The notes under the pieces are model-generated. The model made no database searches. It had not been told where the DNA came from and worked only from the letters and a program-made list of their open reading frames with translations. A stretch of 64,000 nucleotides of DNA, from NCBI GenBank assembly GCA_045110675.1, contig JBGCGJ010000011.1, positions 96,369-160,368 of the forward strand, in the 5' to 3' direction. This stretch comes from JBALVT01 sp045110675. GTDB taxonomy: Bacteria > Pseudomonadota > Gammaproteobacteria > Pseudomonadales > Halieaceae. The position numbers and the translations under genes were made by a program. Numbering within the stretch: position 1 is the first letter of the stretch; every line of letters starts with the position of its first letter. Shown here piece after piece: positions 1 to 9,215 of this stretch.

Positions 1-649
1 TCTGTCCAGCCGTCAATTTTACTGCTGATGCGCCGTGCAGGCGTCGATCAGTTGTCCAGGTAAAGCCACCGCCGCAAGACTCCACGCCTCGCTCCACTAG
101 CAATGTTGCCGCATCGGAATTTAATTCGGCATTAGTGCGCAGCGCAATACCCTCTTCAAGGCTGCCAAATACGCGGTTGCTTGCCGTGAGTAATCCAGGT
201 TTCTGCTCCAGGCTCTTACGCAACTGGACAGAGAATTCCTCCTCTGGAACCGCTGCTGGAAACATCGCATCCAGCAACACCAAGCGTTTTATCCGTTCTG
301 GAAAAGCACCGGCCAAAATAGTCGCTATGATCGCTCCGCGGGAGTGTCCCAACAAATCGAATTCAGTCCACCCTAACTGCTCGAGAACACCGAGGACCTC
401 GGGCAGGTCATCCCAAATCTGGTAGCTGGCATCGCTTGAACGGCGATCACTGCGGCCGTGTCCTGTCAAATCAATAGCAACAACGTGATGATTCTGTAGC
501 TCGGGAGCAAGCAATGCAAAACTGGCGGCGTTGTCCAGCCATCCGTGCAACATCAATATCGGTGGTAGCTTTGAATCGCCCCAAACCAAGCCGCCAATGG
601 TTAGACCATTCACTTGCCATGAGCACTCGATGGGGCCTCGTGAATTCAT
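1..649 (-). CDS. alpha/beta hydrolase, truncated by the window edge
   Basis: Reading frame on the minus strand that begins at ATG 649 and runs off the left edge without a stop, so only about 216 N-terminal residues are visible. It shows the oxyanion-hole region LMLHGWLDNAASF near residue 33 and the nucleophile elbow GHSRG near residue 101, with Ser as the expected catalytic residue, both typical of the alpha/beta hydrolase fold. The Asp and His of the triad would lie in or beyond the visible part. The start overlaps the sixA stop as ATGA, indicating translational coupling in a gpsA-sixA-hydrolase operon. The substrate cannot be deduced; esterase or lactonase activity is a family-level guess. 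Confidence 0.85.
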   Translation of the reverse strand, partial: MNSRGPIECSWQVNGLTIGGLVWGDSKLPPILMLHGWLDNAASFALLAPELQNHHVVAIDLTGHGRSDRRSSDASYQIWDDLPEVLGVLEQLGWTEFDLLGHSRGAIIATILAGAFPERIKRLVLLDAMFPAAVPEEEFSVQLRKSLEQKPGLLTASNRVFGSLEEGIALRTNAELNSDAATLLVERGVESCGGGFTWTTDRRLHGASAVKLTAGQ

Positions 650-1149
650 TGTTCAATCTCGTAGTTTGGAGGCGCAGACCAAAACAACAGTGCAGCACAG
701 TTTGCATCTGGATAATCCAGCCGCATTGACACCAACGATCCCGGCGAAAGACCGGGTACTGTATTGGGGAATCCCAGATAGTAATCCGCCAACTCAGAAA
801 CGAGAGGTTGGTGTGATACAAGCATGACATGCTGTTCCGGTTTTCCCTCCCCAGCGATCGCACCCAAAGACTGATCAACCTCCGCGAGTGTTGCTCCGAT
901 AACAAGCGAGTTGTCGGGTTCCAGTCTTGCCGATGGGAAATACTGGGAAATAATTTGGGCGGTCTGTGTGGTGCGAACCCATTCGCTGTAAAGAATCAAA
1001 CCGGGGCGGGGTAAATTCTTGATCTCAAGGGACTGAGAGAACTTCGTTCCCGCGTTGGTGATATCGTCGATACCTCTGTCTGTCAGGGTCCGTTGAAAAT
1101 CTGTCGGCGCCGTTCCGGCTTTGCCATGTCGTAAGATGGTTACAATCAT
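646..1149 (-). CDS. sixA: phosphohistidine phosphatase SixA
   Basis: A 167-residue protein of the histidine phosphatase (phosphoglycerate-mutase-like) branch. The catalytic LRHGKA motif is at residues 6-11 with His8 as the phospho-acceptor; Arg59 in SEWVRTTQTA and His113 in LVSHQP fit the remaining phosphate pocket. SixA enzymes remove phosphate from histidines of HPt domains (ArcB in E. coli) or of the nitrogen phosphotransfer system; the partner here is unknown. It begins 6 bases after gpsA and its stop overlaps the following hydrolase start, so the three genes look co-transcribed. The family assignment is firm; the in vivo partner is inferred. Confidence 0.9.
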   Translation of the reverse strand: MIVTILRHGKAGTAPTDFQRTLTDRGIDDITNAGTKFSQSLEIKNLPRPGLILYSEWVRTTQTAQIISQYFPSARLEPDNSLVIGATLAEVDQSLGAIAGEGKPEQHVMLVSHQPLVSELADYYLGFPNTVPGLSPGSLVSMRLDYPDANCAALLFWSAPPNYEIEQ

Positions 1150-1155
1150 AAGATC

Positions 1156-2172
1156 TCAATGCGTGACAAATTCTACGTCCTGGGTTTGCTCTGCAAGCAT
1201 CATGTTGCCAAGAACATCCGCGACCGTTTTTCGCTCGTAAAGAATGGCGTACAAACCATTCACCAGTGGCATATAGATATCCCTGCGATCCGCTTCGTTT
1301 TTCAAAAGGCCCAAGGTATTGACACCTTCCGCCACTTGACCCAACTCCGCAATGATCTCGTCGAGTGACCTTCCTTCTCCCAGAGCAAAGCCGACGCGAT
1401 AGTTACGAGACAGTGGAGATGCGCAGGTGACGATCAAATCCCCTACCCCGGCAAGGCCGAGAAACGTCATGGGGTTGGCACCCAGGTGAACCGCAAAACG
1501 GGACATCTCTGCCAAAGCTCTTGTCATCAACATGCCAATCGTATTTTCGCCCAGTCCCAACGCGGCGCCCAGACCAGACATAATTGCGTATACATTTTTA
1601 AGCGCGCCACCGAGCTCGACACCGTACATATCATGACTGCTATAGACGCGAAAAGTTTTGCTGTGAAGCAAATTTTGGACGACACCACTGTGAGCGGGTG
1701 TGGCACTGGCGACAACGGAGCCGGTAAGTTGGCCCTCGGCAATTTCCTTAGCTAAATTGGGCCCACTGAGCACCGCGCAAGGGTTGTCGGGAAGCTCATC
1801 CCGAAGTATTTCACTCATCAAATGAAAGCCGGGGCTCTCAATGCCCTTGGTAAGACTGATCACCAAGGCGTTTGACGAAAGGCCCGAAGAAACCTGACGA
1901 ACCACCTCCCTAAAGGATTTACTGGGCACGGCCACGAACAAAATATCAATGCCCTCGACCGCATCCTCTAGCACGCTGGTTGCAGACAAGCCCGGATTGA
2001 GAGGAAAACCCGGCAAGTAGTCCGGGTTTTCGTGAGTCGCATTGACCAGCTCCGCACGCTTGTTGTTACGCATCCACAGCGTGGTCGTATGGCCATTCGC
2101 CGCGATGATATTGGCAATGACTGTTCCGAAACTGCCTCCGCCCAATACCGCTACGCGATGAAAGTCAGGCAT
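1156..2172 (-). CDS. gpsA: NAD(P)-dependent glycerol-3-phosphate dehydrogenase
   Basis: 338 residues, the normal length. It reduces dihydroxyacetone phosphate to sn-glycerol-3-phosphate in the cytosol, supplying the backbone for phospholipids. The N-terminal dinucleotide-binding loop GGGSFGT is at residues 11-17, LTKGIE near 109 and the catalytic Lys192 in GALKNVYA; GVGDLIVTC follows in the C-terminal substrate domain. It is the first gene of a tight cluster with sixA and the hydrolase, and starts 41 bases after the htpG stop, so read-through from htpG is possible. Confidence 0.96.
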   Translation of the reverse strand: MPDFHRVAVLGGGSFGTVIANIIAANGHTTTLWMRNNKRAELVNATHENPDYLPGFPLNPGLSATSVLEDAVEGIDILFVAVPSKSFREVVRQVSSGLSSNALVISLTKGIESPGFHLMSEILRDELPDNPCAVLSGPNLAKEIAEGQLTGSVVASATPAHSGVVQNLLHSKTFRVYSSHDMYGVELGGALKNVYAIMSGLGAALGLGENTIGMLMTRALAEMSRFAVHLGANPMTFLGLAGVGDLIVTCASPLSRNYRVGFALGEGRSLDEIIAELGQVAEGVNTLGLLKNEADRRDIYMPLVNGLYAILYERKTVADVLGNMMLAEQTQDVEFVTH

Positions 2173-2213
2173 ATTTGTACTCCGTACAAGTACCTAAAGG
2201 GGCAGTCTATCAG

Positions 2214-4130
2214 CTATGAGTTACTCATTTGCAGGAGTAGCTTATTCAGTCGAGAAACATAAGCTGCAGGATCATCGAGCTGACCACCTTCTGCGAGGTG
2301 CGCCTGATCAAAAACGATACTGGCTAAATCTGCAAATCGATCTTCATCCGCTTCCTGATCCAGAATAGTGACCAATGGATGCGCTGGATTCACCTCAAGT
2401 ATTGGCTTACTTTCAGGAACTTCCTGGCCTGCTGCTTCCATAATTCTGCGCATTTGCGCGCCCATATCGTAATCTCCAACCACAAGACAAGCTGCCGAGT
2501 CTGTTAGACGATTGGTGGCGCGAACTTCAGCTACGCGGCTCTCAAGCACTTTAGCGAGTCGTTCAACCAAGCCTTCATTGTCTTTGGCCAATTTTTCCTG
2601 CTCAGCCTTCTCCTCTTCCGATTCGGCGGGCAGATCCAGTTCGCCCCGGCCAACATCCTGAAAGGATTTACCGTCAAACTCTTGCAAATGATTCATCAAC
2701 CAGTCATCTACCCGATCCGACAGCAGTAATACTTCGATGCCTTTCTTGCGAAACACTTCCAGGTGCGGACTGTTCTTCGCTGTATTAAAGTTCTCAGCTA
2801 CCACGTAATAGATTTTCTCCTGGCTTTCGGCCATACGTGAAACATAGTCATCCAGGGACTGATCCTGCTCCTCGAGATCGGTATGTGTAGTACTGAAACG
2901 CAGCAACTTGGCGATCTTTTCCTTATTGCCAAAGTCTTCCGCTGGCCCCTCTTTTAGAACTTGTCCAAATTCCTTCCAAAAGACTGCGTAATCATCACCT
3001 TCGGCCTTGGCCAACTTGGAAAGCATATCTAATACTCGCTTGGTTAAAGCACTGCGCATAGATTCGACGGCGGGATCCTGTTGCAGAATTTCCCGGGAAA
3101 CGTTTAAGGACAGGTCATTGGAATCGACAACGCCTTTGACAAACCGCAGGTAGGTAGGGAGAAACTGCTCGGCATCATCCATAATGAACGTGCGCTGTAC
3201 ATAGAGCTTAAGCCCGGTGTTGGCCTCGCGATTCCACAAGTCAAAGGGTGCTTGCTTGGGAAGGTATAACAAACTGGTGTATTCAAGCTTGCCCTCTACT
3301 TTGTTGTGGCTCCAATGCAAAGGATCCTGATAATCGTGAGATACGTGTTTGTAAAACTCATGGTATTCCTCATCGCTAACCTCTGAGCGAGATCGGGTCC
3401 AAAGGGCCGTTGCCGCATTGACAGCTTCATACTCAATTGTGGGGTTTTCTTCTGGCTCTTCGCCTTCGGCAGGTGGCGCAGGAGGCTTTGCCATCATCAC
3501 GGGAACCGAGATGTGATCCGAATATTTCTTGATTACGCTGCGCACTCGAAAATCATCGGCAAATTCCGCAGCATCGGATTTGAGGTGCAAAACAATGCTG
3601 GTGCCACGAGTTTCCTTAGGGCTGCTTTCAATTGAGAATTCCGCCTCGCCGTGGGATTCCCAAAGCACACCCTCTTCAGCGCTGGTACCCGCTTTGCGCG
3701 TGTGAACTTCCAAGCGATCTGCCACAATAAAACCGGAGTAGAAGCCAACTCCGAACTGGCCAATGAGCTGGGAATCCTTCTGTTGGTCACCGGTCAGCGT
3801 TTCCAGGAATGCGGCGGTACCCGATTTGGCGATCGTACCCAGGTTTTCTATGACTTCGTCCCGGGTCATGCCTACGCCATTGTCACTGATGGTAATGGTG
3901 TTCGCCTCCTTATCCACATCGACCTGGATCTGAAACTCACTTTGCCCTTCCAGCAAGCTGTCATCTGCGAGAGCCTCAAATCGAAGCTTGTCGATGGCGT
4001 CTGATGAGTTCGAAATAAGCTCTCTTAGAAAAATTTCCTTGCTGCTATACAGGGAGTGGATCATCAGGTGAAGTAACTGCTTCGCTTCAGTCTGAAAGCC
4101 CATAGTTTCTTTTTTTACTTCTGCGTTCAT
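2214..4130 (-). CDS. htpG: molecular chaperone HtpG (bacterial Hsp90)
   Basis: 638 residues from the chosen start. The open frame extends 24 codons further upstream, but ATG 4130 is preceded by AGAGGG at good spacing and begins at the conserved HtpG N-terminus (METMGFQTEAKQLL-like), so the extension is discarded. The GHKL ATPase domain comes first, with SNSSDAIDKLR and the ATP-lid signatures DNGVGM and GQFGVGFYSGF, followed by the middle client-binding domain and the C-terminal dimerisation domain. It acts as an ATP-dependent cytosolic chaperone. It lies downstream of the sucD terminator and upstream of gpsA on the same strand. No heat-shock promoter was confidently identified in the 164-base upstream gap. 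Confidence 0.97.
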   Translation of the reverse strand: MNAEVKKETMGFQTEAKQLLHLMIHSLYSSKEIFLRELISNSSDAIDKLRFEALADDSLLEGQSEFQIQVDVDKEANTITISDNGVGMTRDEVIENLGTIAKSGTAAFLETLTGDQQKDSQLIGQFGVGFYSGFIVADRLEVHTRKAGTSAEEGVLWESHGEAEFSIESSPKETRGTSIVLHLKSDAAEFADDFRVRSVIKKYSDHISVPVMMAKPPAPPAEGEEPEENPTIEYEAVNAATALWTRSRSEVSDEEYHEFYKHVSHDYQDPLHWSHNKVEGKLEYTSLLYLPKQAPFDLWNREANTGLKLYVQRTFIMDDAEQFLPTYLRFVKGVVDSNDLSLNVSREILQQDPAVESMRSALTKRVLDMLSKLAKAEGDDYAVFWKEFGQVLKEGPAEDFGNKEKIAKLLRFSTTHTDLEEQDQSLDDYVSRMAESQEKIYYVVAENFNTAKNSPHLEVFRKKGIEVLLLSDRVDDWLMNHLQEFDGKSFQDVGRGELDLPAESEEEKAEQEKLAKDNEGLVERLAKVLESRVAEVRATNRLTDSAACLVVGDYDMGAQMRRIMEAAGQEVPESKPILEVNPAHPLVTILDQEADEDRFADLASIVFDQAHLAEGGQLDDPAAYVSRLNKLLLQMSNS

Positions 4131-4245
4131 ATCGCCCTCTCGGTCATAAACTGCTTGTTGATTGGATTTACTACCAGCTCTGCATGAAATGGGGTTTCGC
4201 AAACATTTTTCAAGCCCTAAACCCTCAGATCAGGGCACTTTGGCC

Positions 4246-4274
4246 AAAAAAAACCCGCCAGATATGGCGGGTTT
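4246..4274 (-). terminator. rho-independent terminator after sucD
   Basis: On the minus strand, a 9-base-pair stem (AAACCCGCC / GGCGGGTTT, plus-strand arms 4251-4259 and 4266-4274) with a 6-base loop is followed directly by a run of eight T. It lies 20 bases beyond the sucD stop and closes the long sdh-suc transcription unit before htpG. Confidence 0.93.
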
Positions 4275-4294
4275 CTCACTGTCCTTGGGAAGGG

Positions 4295-5167
4295 TTACCA
4301 GCCAGTTATTTCGGCCAATCCATCTCCAATTTGTGCCAGAGAGCGCACAGTTTTAACGCCGGCATCTTCCAGGGCAGCAAACTTCTCATCAGCGGTACCC
4401 TTACCGCCGGAGATGATCGCGCCAGCATGGCCCATACGCTTACCTTTGGGAGCCGTTACACCCGCAATATAGGAAACAACGGGCTTGGTCACGTTAGCCT
4501 TGATGTACGCTGCAGCCTCTTCTTCGGCAGTACCGCCAATTTCACCAATCATAACGATAGCTTCTGTGGCGGGGTCGTTTTGAAACATCTCCAAAACATC
4601 GATGAAGTTTGAGCCGGGTATGGGATCTCCGCCGATTCCTACGCAGGTAGACTGACCGTAGCCGGCATCCGTAGTTTGCTTAACCGCTTCATAGGTCAGC
4701 GTTCCCGAGCGAGATACGATTCCAACCTTGCCAGGCAGGTGAATATGACCAGGCATAATACCGATTTTGCACTCACCAGGAGTGATAACGCCCGGACAGT
4801 TAGGCCCGATCAATCGCACACCCAGTTGGTCACACACGACCTTGGCATCGAGCATATCCAATGTAGGTATACCTTCGGTGATACAGACAATCAGCTTAAT
4901 GCCACCATTTGCCGCTTCCAGAATTGAATCCTTACAAAACGGTGCTGGTACATAGATAACCGAGGCGTCAGCTCCAGTGGCTGCTACGGCCTCTGAAACG
5001 GTGTTAAAAACCGGCAGGCCCAGATGCTCCTGGCCGCCTTTACCCGGTGTAACTCCACCGACCATCTTGGTGCCGTATTCGATGGCTTGCTCGGAGTGAA
5101 ATGTTCCTTGAGAGCCGGTAAAGCCCTGACAGATCACTTTGGTGTTTTTATCGATTAAAATGCTCAT
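4295..5167 (-). CDS. sucD: succinyl-CoA synthetase alpha subunit
   Basis: 290 residues, full length. With SucC it interconverts succinyl-CoA and succinate with substrate-level phosphorylation in the TCA cycle. The N-terminal CoA-binding Rossmann domain begins MSILIDKNTKVICQGFTGSQG. The phosphorylated histidine is His247 in RMGHAGAIISGG, next to the nucleotide-facing segment. Its ATG overlaps the last base of the sucC stop (TAATG), a coupled arrangement. It is the last gene of the sdh-suc block and is followed by a clear terminator. Confidence 0.97.
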   Translation of the reverse strand: MSILIDKNTKVICQGFTGSQGTFHSEQAIEYGTKMVGGVTPGKGGQEHLGLPVFNTVSEAVAATGADASVIYVPAPFCKDSILEAANGGIKLIVCITEGIPTLDMLDAKVVCDQLGVRLIGPNCPGVITPGECKIGIMPGHIHLPGKVGIVSRSGTLTYEAVKQTTDAGYGQSTCVGIGGDPIPGSNFIDVLEMFQNDPATEAIVMIGEIGGTAEEEAAAYIKANVTKPVVSYIAGVTAPKGKRMGHAGAIISGGKGTADEKFAALEDAGVKTVRSLAQIGDGLAEITGW

Positions 5168-6336
5168 TACGCCGCTCCTCCAGCTGCTTTAACTGCTTGT
5201 TCTGCAGCATCGGTGAGGCTAGTGGCAGCAATAATATTCAAACCACTGTCGGCCAACACTTTTTGTCCCAACTCAGCATTGTTACCTTCAAGTCGAACGA
5301 CAACCGGGACCTCTACGCCTATTTCCTGTACCGCGCCGATAACGCCTTCGGCTATTAGATCACAGCGAACAATTCCGCCGAAAATATTGATCAAAACGGC
5401 TTTTACTTTGTCATCGGAGAGAATGATCTTAAAGGCTTCGGAAACACGCTCTTTGGTTGCCCCGCCCCCCACATCGAGAAAGTTAGCCGGAAAGCCACCA
5501 TGCAATGCCACAATGTCCATCGTTCCCATGGCCAAACCAGCTCCGTTCACCATGCAACCGATGTTGCCATCCAACGCCACGTAGTTGAGTTCCCACTGAG
5601 CGGCATGTGCTTCGCGCTCGTCGTCCTGGGAAGGATCGTGCATCTCGCGCAGTGCCGGTTGCCGATAGAGTGCGTTACCGTCGACACCAAGCTTGGCATC
5701 GAGGCAGTGAAGATCACCCGCATCTGTGATTACCAGTGGATTAATCTCAATCAACGCCAGGTCCTTTTCTTGGAACATTTTGGCAAGACCCAAAAAAATC
5801 TTCACAAACTGCTTAATTTGATCGCCTTTCAGACCCAGAGCAAACGCCAGTTCACGACCTTGGTAAGGTTGAGCGCCCACCAGCGGGTCGATGATAGCGC
5901 GGAGTATTTTGTCGGGAGTTTCCTCCGCAACCTTCTCAATCTCGACACCACCTTCCGTTGAGGCCATGAACACGATTCTTCGAGATGCTCGGTCGACGAC
6001 AGCGCCGAGATACAGTTCGTCTGCGATATCAGTGCAGGTTTCTACCAGAATTTTGGTGACCGGCTGGCCACCTTCATCGGTTTGGTAAGTGACGAGGTTT
6101 TTACCTAACCACTGCGTGGCGAAGTCTCGAATTTCATCCTTGGTCTTAACCAACTTGACCCCGCCTGCCTTACCGCGGCCACCGGCGTGCACTTGAGCTT
6201 TGACAACCCAAGTGTCCCCTCCGATCATGCCCGCCGCTTCCGCTGCTTCTTGAGGTGTGTCTACTGCATAGCCCTTGGAGACAGGCAGTCCATACTCTGC
6301 AAACAATTGCTTGCCTTGATACTCATGAAGATTCAT
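5167..6336 (-). CDS. sucC: succinyl-CoA synthetase beta subunit
   Basis: 389 residues, matching the usual 388-390. It begins MNLHEYQGKQLFAEYGLPV, the standard start of the ATP-grasp domain that binds the nucleotide; the C-terminal flavodoxin-like domain carries NIFGGIVRCDLIA and GNNAELG near the alpha-subunit contact. It forms the alpha2beta2 or alphabeta enzyme with SucD, whose start overlaps its stop by one base. It is separated from lpd by about 130 bases in which no gene is seen. Confidence 0.97.
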   Translation of the reverse strand: MNLHEYQGKQLFAEYGLPVSKGYAVDTPQEAAEAAGMIGGDTWVVKAQVHAGGRGKAGGVKLVKTKDEIRDFATQWLGKNLVTYQTDEGGQPVTKILVETCTDIADELYLGAVVDRASRRIVFMASTEGGVEIEKVAEETPDKILRAIIDPLVGAQPYQGRELAFALGLKGDQIKQFVKIFLGLAKMFQEKDLALIEINPLVITDAGDLHCLDAKLGVDGNALYRQPALREMHDPSQDDEREAHAAQWELNYVALDGNIGCMVNGAGLAMGTMDIVALHGGFPANFLDVGGGATKERVSEAFKIILSDDKVKAVLINIFGGIVRCDLIAEGVIGAVQEIGVEVPVVVRLEGNNAELGQKVLADSGLNIIAATSLTDAAEQAVKAAGGAA

Positions 6337-6463
6337 GTTCTGTTCCGTTCTGGTTCGTTGTTAACGATCTTGAATGATCGACGCTGCAATGACTGCATTG
6401 CGTCAACCGGCTTGGTACCCATCAGCGTCGGCGATTTTCTTATCTTACGCATTGGGGCGGATT

Positions 6464-7903
6464 CTATTTTCGTTTCTTTCGATTTGCTATATGTATCGCA
6501 TGGCCTTCGACGGCCAGTGCAGCTTCATGAACTGCTTCCGATAAAGTCGGATGTCCAAACACCGTCAATGCGAGATCTTCTGCGCTGGAACCAAACTCCA
6601 TCGCAATCACGACTTGCTGGACTAAATCCGCAGCAGAAGGACCGACGATATGGCATCCTAAGATACGATCAGTTTCCTCATCGGCAATAATTTTGACCAT
6701 TCCGTCCGAGTCGTTCGCTGCTAACGCGCGACCGCTGGCGACAAACGGAAACACGCCAGATTTAAAGGCTACCCCGTCGGCCTTTAACTGCTGTTCGGTT
6801 TTGCCGACCGCAGCGACCTCAGGATGTGTATATACCACTGACGGAATACAATCATAGTTCATCTGCGCTGGTTTGCCCGCAATACGCTCGGCCACCATTA
6901 CGCCTTCTTCGGAACCTTTGTGTGCAAGCATTGGCCCGCGCACCACATCGCCTACGGCATAAACGTGCGGCGCTTCAGTTTCGCAAAAATCATTTACAAA
7001 AATGAACCCGCGTTCATCCAGGGTGACTCCGCTATCAGAGGCCAGCAATTCTTCGCTGCGGGGCCTGCGGCCGACCGCAACGATGAGTTTGTCAAACGTT
7101 TCCTTATGATCACCATCAGCAGTGCTGAAGGACACGTCGACTTTTTTGTTGTTCACTTCGGCATTGGTAACCCTGGCACCGAGGCGAATGTCTAGCCCCT
7201 GCTTTTTAAGTATCTTGGAGGTCTCTTTGCCGATTTGCGCATCCATCATGGGCAGAAATTCATCGAGTGCTTCCAGCACAACCACTTCAGAGCCCAGTCG
7301 AGACCAGACACTGCCGAGTTCAAGTCCAATCACGCCAGCGCCGATAACGCCGAGCCGTTTGGGTATTTCAGTGAATTCAAGTGCGCCGGTGGAATCGACG
7401 ATAAATTCCTCATCTACTGGCGCAGGAGGTATCGCAACAGGTATGGAACCCGCCGCTATGATCACGTTACCCGCTTCCACCACCTGCACCTTACCGTCTT
7501 TATCGGTCACCTCAACGTTTGCACCGGCGAGTACTTTGCCGACACCTGAGATCGGTGTGACACCGTTGTGCTTGAACAAACCGGCTATTCCACCGGTCAA
7601 CTGGCCAACAATTTTATCCTTGCGAGAAAGCATTGCAGGCACGTCGATCTCAAGAGACTTTAAAGAGATTCCGTGAACCGTAAAATGATCACGAGCTTCC
7701 ATGTATTTGTGACTGCTATCGAGCAGCGCTTTGGAGGGAATGCAACCTACGTTGAGGCAGGTTCCACCAAGTTTGATGTTGTCTTTTTCATCCAGCCAAC
7801 GTTCCACACAAGCTGTAGACAAACCTAACTGCGCCGCCTTGATTGCTGCAACATAACCAGCCGGACCAGAACCTATAACTACTACATCAAACTTGTCAGC
7901 CAT
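6464..7903 (-). CDS. lpd: dihydrolipoyl dehydrogenase (E3)
   Basis: 479 residues from ATG 7903. A start four codons upstream (7915) is possible but has no ribosome binding site, while GGGAA precedes 7903 and the protein then begins MADKFDVVVIGSGPAGYVAA as in pseudomonad E3 proteins. The redox-active cysteines lie in GGTCLNVGCIPSK (about residues 49 and 54), the second dinucleotide motif is GAGVIGLELGS, and the catalytic His-Glu pair is in HPTLSEAVHEA near the C-terminus. It reoxidises dihydrolipoamide on SucB, passing electrons through FAD to NAD+. It lies directly behind sucB, so it serves the 2-oxoglutarate dehydrogenase complex and possibly others. Confidence 0.96.
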   Translation of the reverse strand: MADKFDVVVIGSGPAGYVAAIKAAQLGLSTACVERWLDEKDNIKLGGTCLNVGCIPSKALLDSSHKYMEARDHFTVHGISLKSLEIDVPAMLSRKDKIVGQLTGGIAGLFKHNGVTPISGVGKVLAGANVEVTDKDGKVQVVEAGNVIIAAGSIPVAIPPAPVDEEFIVDSTGALEFTEIPKRLGVIGAGVIGLELGSVWSRLGSEVVVLEALDEFLPMMDAQIGKETSKILKKQGLDIRLGARVTNAEVNNKKVDVSFSTADGDHKETFDKLIVAVGRRPRSEELLASDSGVTLDERGFIFVNDFCETEAPHVYAVGDVVRGPMLAHKGSEEGVMVAERIAGKPAQMNYDCIPSVVYTHPEVAAVGKTEQQLKADGVAFKSGVFPFVASGRALAANDSDGMVKIIADEETDRILGCHIVGPSAADLVQQVVIAMEFGSSAEDLALTVFGHPTLSEAVHEAALAVEGHAIHIANRKKRK

Positions 7904-7944
7904 ATCTTTTCCCATATTCTACGTTTGTGACCCAGTCCAGCGCG

Positions 7945-9171
7945 TCAAAGCTGCAGCAAAATTCTCGCGGGGTCTTCAATTAGATCTTTTACGGCCACCA
8001 GGAAACTCACCGCCGATTTGCCATCGACAAGGCGGTGGTCATAGGACAATGCAAGATACATCATGGGTTGAATAACCACCTGACCATCGACCGCCATCGG
8101 GCGATCCTGAATCTTGTGCATGCCAAGAATACCGGTCTGCGGTGGATTCAAAATGGGCGTCGAAAGCAAGGAGCCAAATACACCACCATTAGTGAGTGTA
8201 AAAGTGCCACCCGTCATATCATCGATGCTTAGCTTGTTGTCCCGTGCACGCAAACCATAATCCCGGACACTGGCTTCAACATCAGCAAGACTCATAAAAT
8301 CAGCATCGCGTAAAACCGGAACGACCAATCCTCCAGGAGTAGAAACTGCCACGCCAATATCCTGATAGCCGTGATAGACCACGTCACTGCCATCTATCGA
8401 TGCATTGACTTCAGGAAAACGTTTTAGCGCTTCACAGGCGGCTTTGACGAAGAACCCCATAAAACCCAAACGGGTGCCGTTATGCGTTTTCTCGAACTGA
8501 TCTTTATACTTGCTGCGCAACGCCATCACCGGGGCCATATTCACTTCGTTGAAAGTAGTGAGCATTGCAGTCTGTTGTGTAGCGTCCAGCAGCCGTTGAG
8601 CAATCCGCGCGCGCATACGCGTCATCGGCACTCGTTTTTCTATTCGTTCACTAGAGGGGCCAACAGGAGCAGCAGGTGCGACTGAGTCAACCGAAGAAGG
8701 TGTAGCTGTGACTGCAGGTGCTGGCGCATCCTTGAGATGCTTTAGGATATCTTCTTTGGTAATGCGTCCGTTTTTCCCCGTGCCCGAAATAAGGCTGACG
8801 TCCAATTTGTGCTCATCGACCAACTGGCGAGCCGCGGGACCCAGCAATGCACTCTGGTCTTCCACGCCTTCGCCATCCGCGCTGGCTACTGCGTCTGGCG
8901 CGCTAGCTGCGCTAGTATCCGCTTTTGCCACCGCTCCGGGTTCGAGGGTGGCGAGAAGCTGTTCGCTAGCAATCACCTCTCCTTCAGCGGCATGAATAGT
9001 CGTCAATACACCGTCTTCGGGTGCCAGAACTTCCATAACCACTTTATCGGTCTCGATCTCCGCAAGTAGTTCATCTCGAGAAACAGACTCGCCTTCTTGT
9101 TTGTGCCAGGCTGCAATCTCACCATCGGCAACGGACTCTGGGAAAGAAGGTGCATTTATTTTAGTAGCCAT
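7945..9171 (-). CDS. sucB: 2-oxoglutarate dehydrogenase E2, dihydrolipoyl succinyltransferase
   Basis: 408 residues. One N-terminal lipoyl domain carries the lipoylated Lys43 in EIETDKVVME, followed by an Ala/Ser/Pro-rich linker, a peripheral-subunit-binding domain around LLGPAARQLVDEH, a second linker, and the catalytic trimer domain ending with the active-site SYDHRLVDG (His379, Asp383). It transfers the succinyl group from the E1-bound intermediate to CoA and forms the core of the complex. It sits between sucA (44-base gap) and lpd (about 40 bases). Confidence 0.97.
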   Translation of the reverse strand: MATKINAPSFPESVADGEIAAWHKQEGESVSRDELLAEIETDKVVMEVLAPEDGVLTTIHAAEGEVIASEQLLATLEPGAVAKADTSAASAPDAVASADGEGVEDQSALLGPAARQLVDEHKLDVSLISGTGKNGRITKEDILKHLKDAPAPAVTATPSSVDSVAPAAPVGPSSERIEKRVPMTRMRARIAQRLLDATQQTAMLTTFNEVNMAPVMALRSKYKDQFEKTHNGTRLGFMGFFVKAACEALKRFPEVNASIDGSDVVYHGYQDIGVAVSTPGGLVVPVLRDADFMSLADVEASVRDYGLRARDNKLSIDDMTGGTFTLTNGGVFGSLLSTPILNPPQTGILGMHKIQDRPMAVDGQVVIQPMMYLALSYDHRLVDGKSAVSFLVAVKDLIEDPARILLQL

Positions 9172-9215
9172 TTCGTATCCTTTGTGAAACGGTATTTGTC
9201 ATTATTAGTTTGGAC

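Noticed and set aside
4131..4202. 24-codon N-terminal extension of htpG
   Set aside because: It lacks a ribosome binding site and family similarity, while ATG 4130 has AGAGGG upstream and matches the usual N-terminus.
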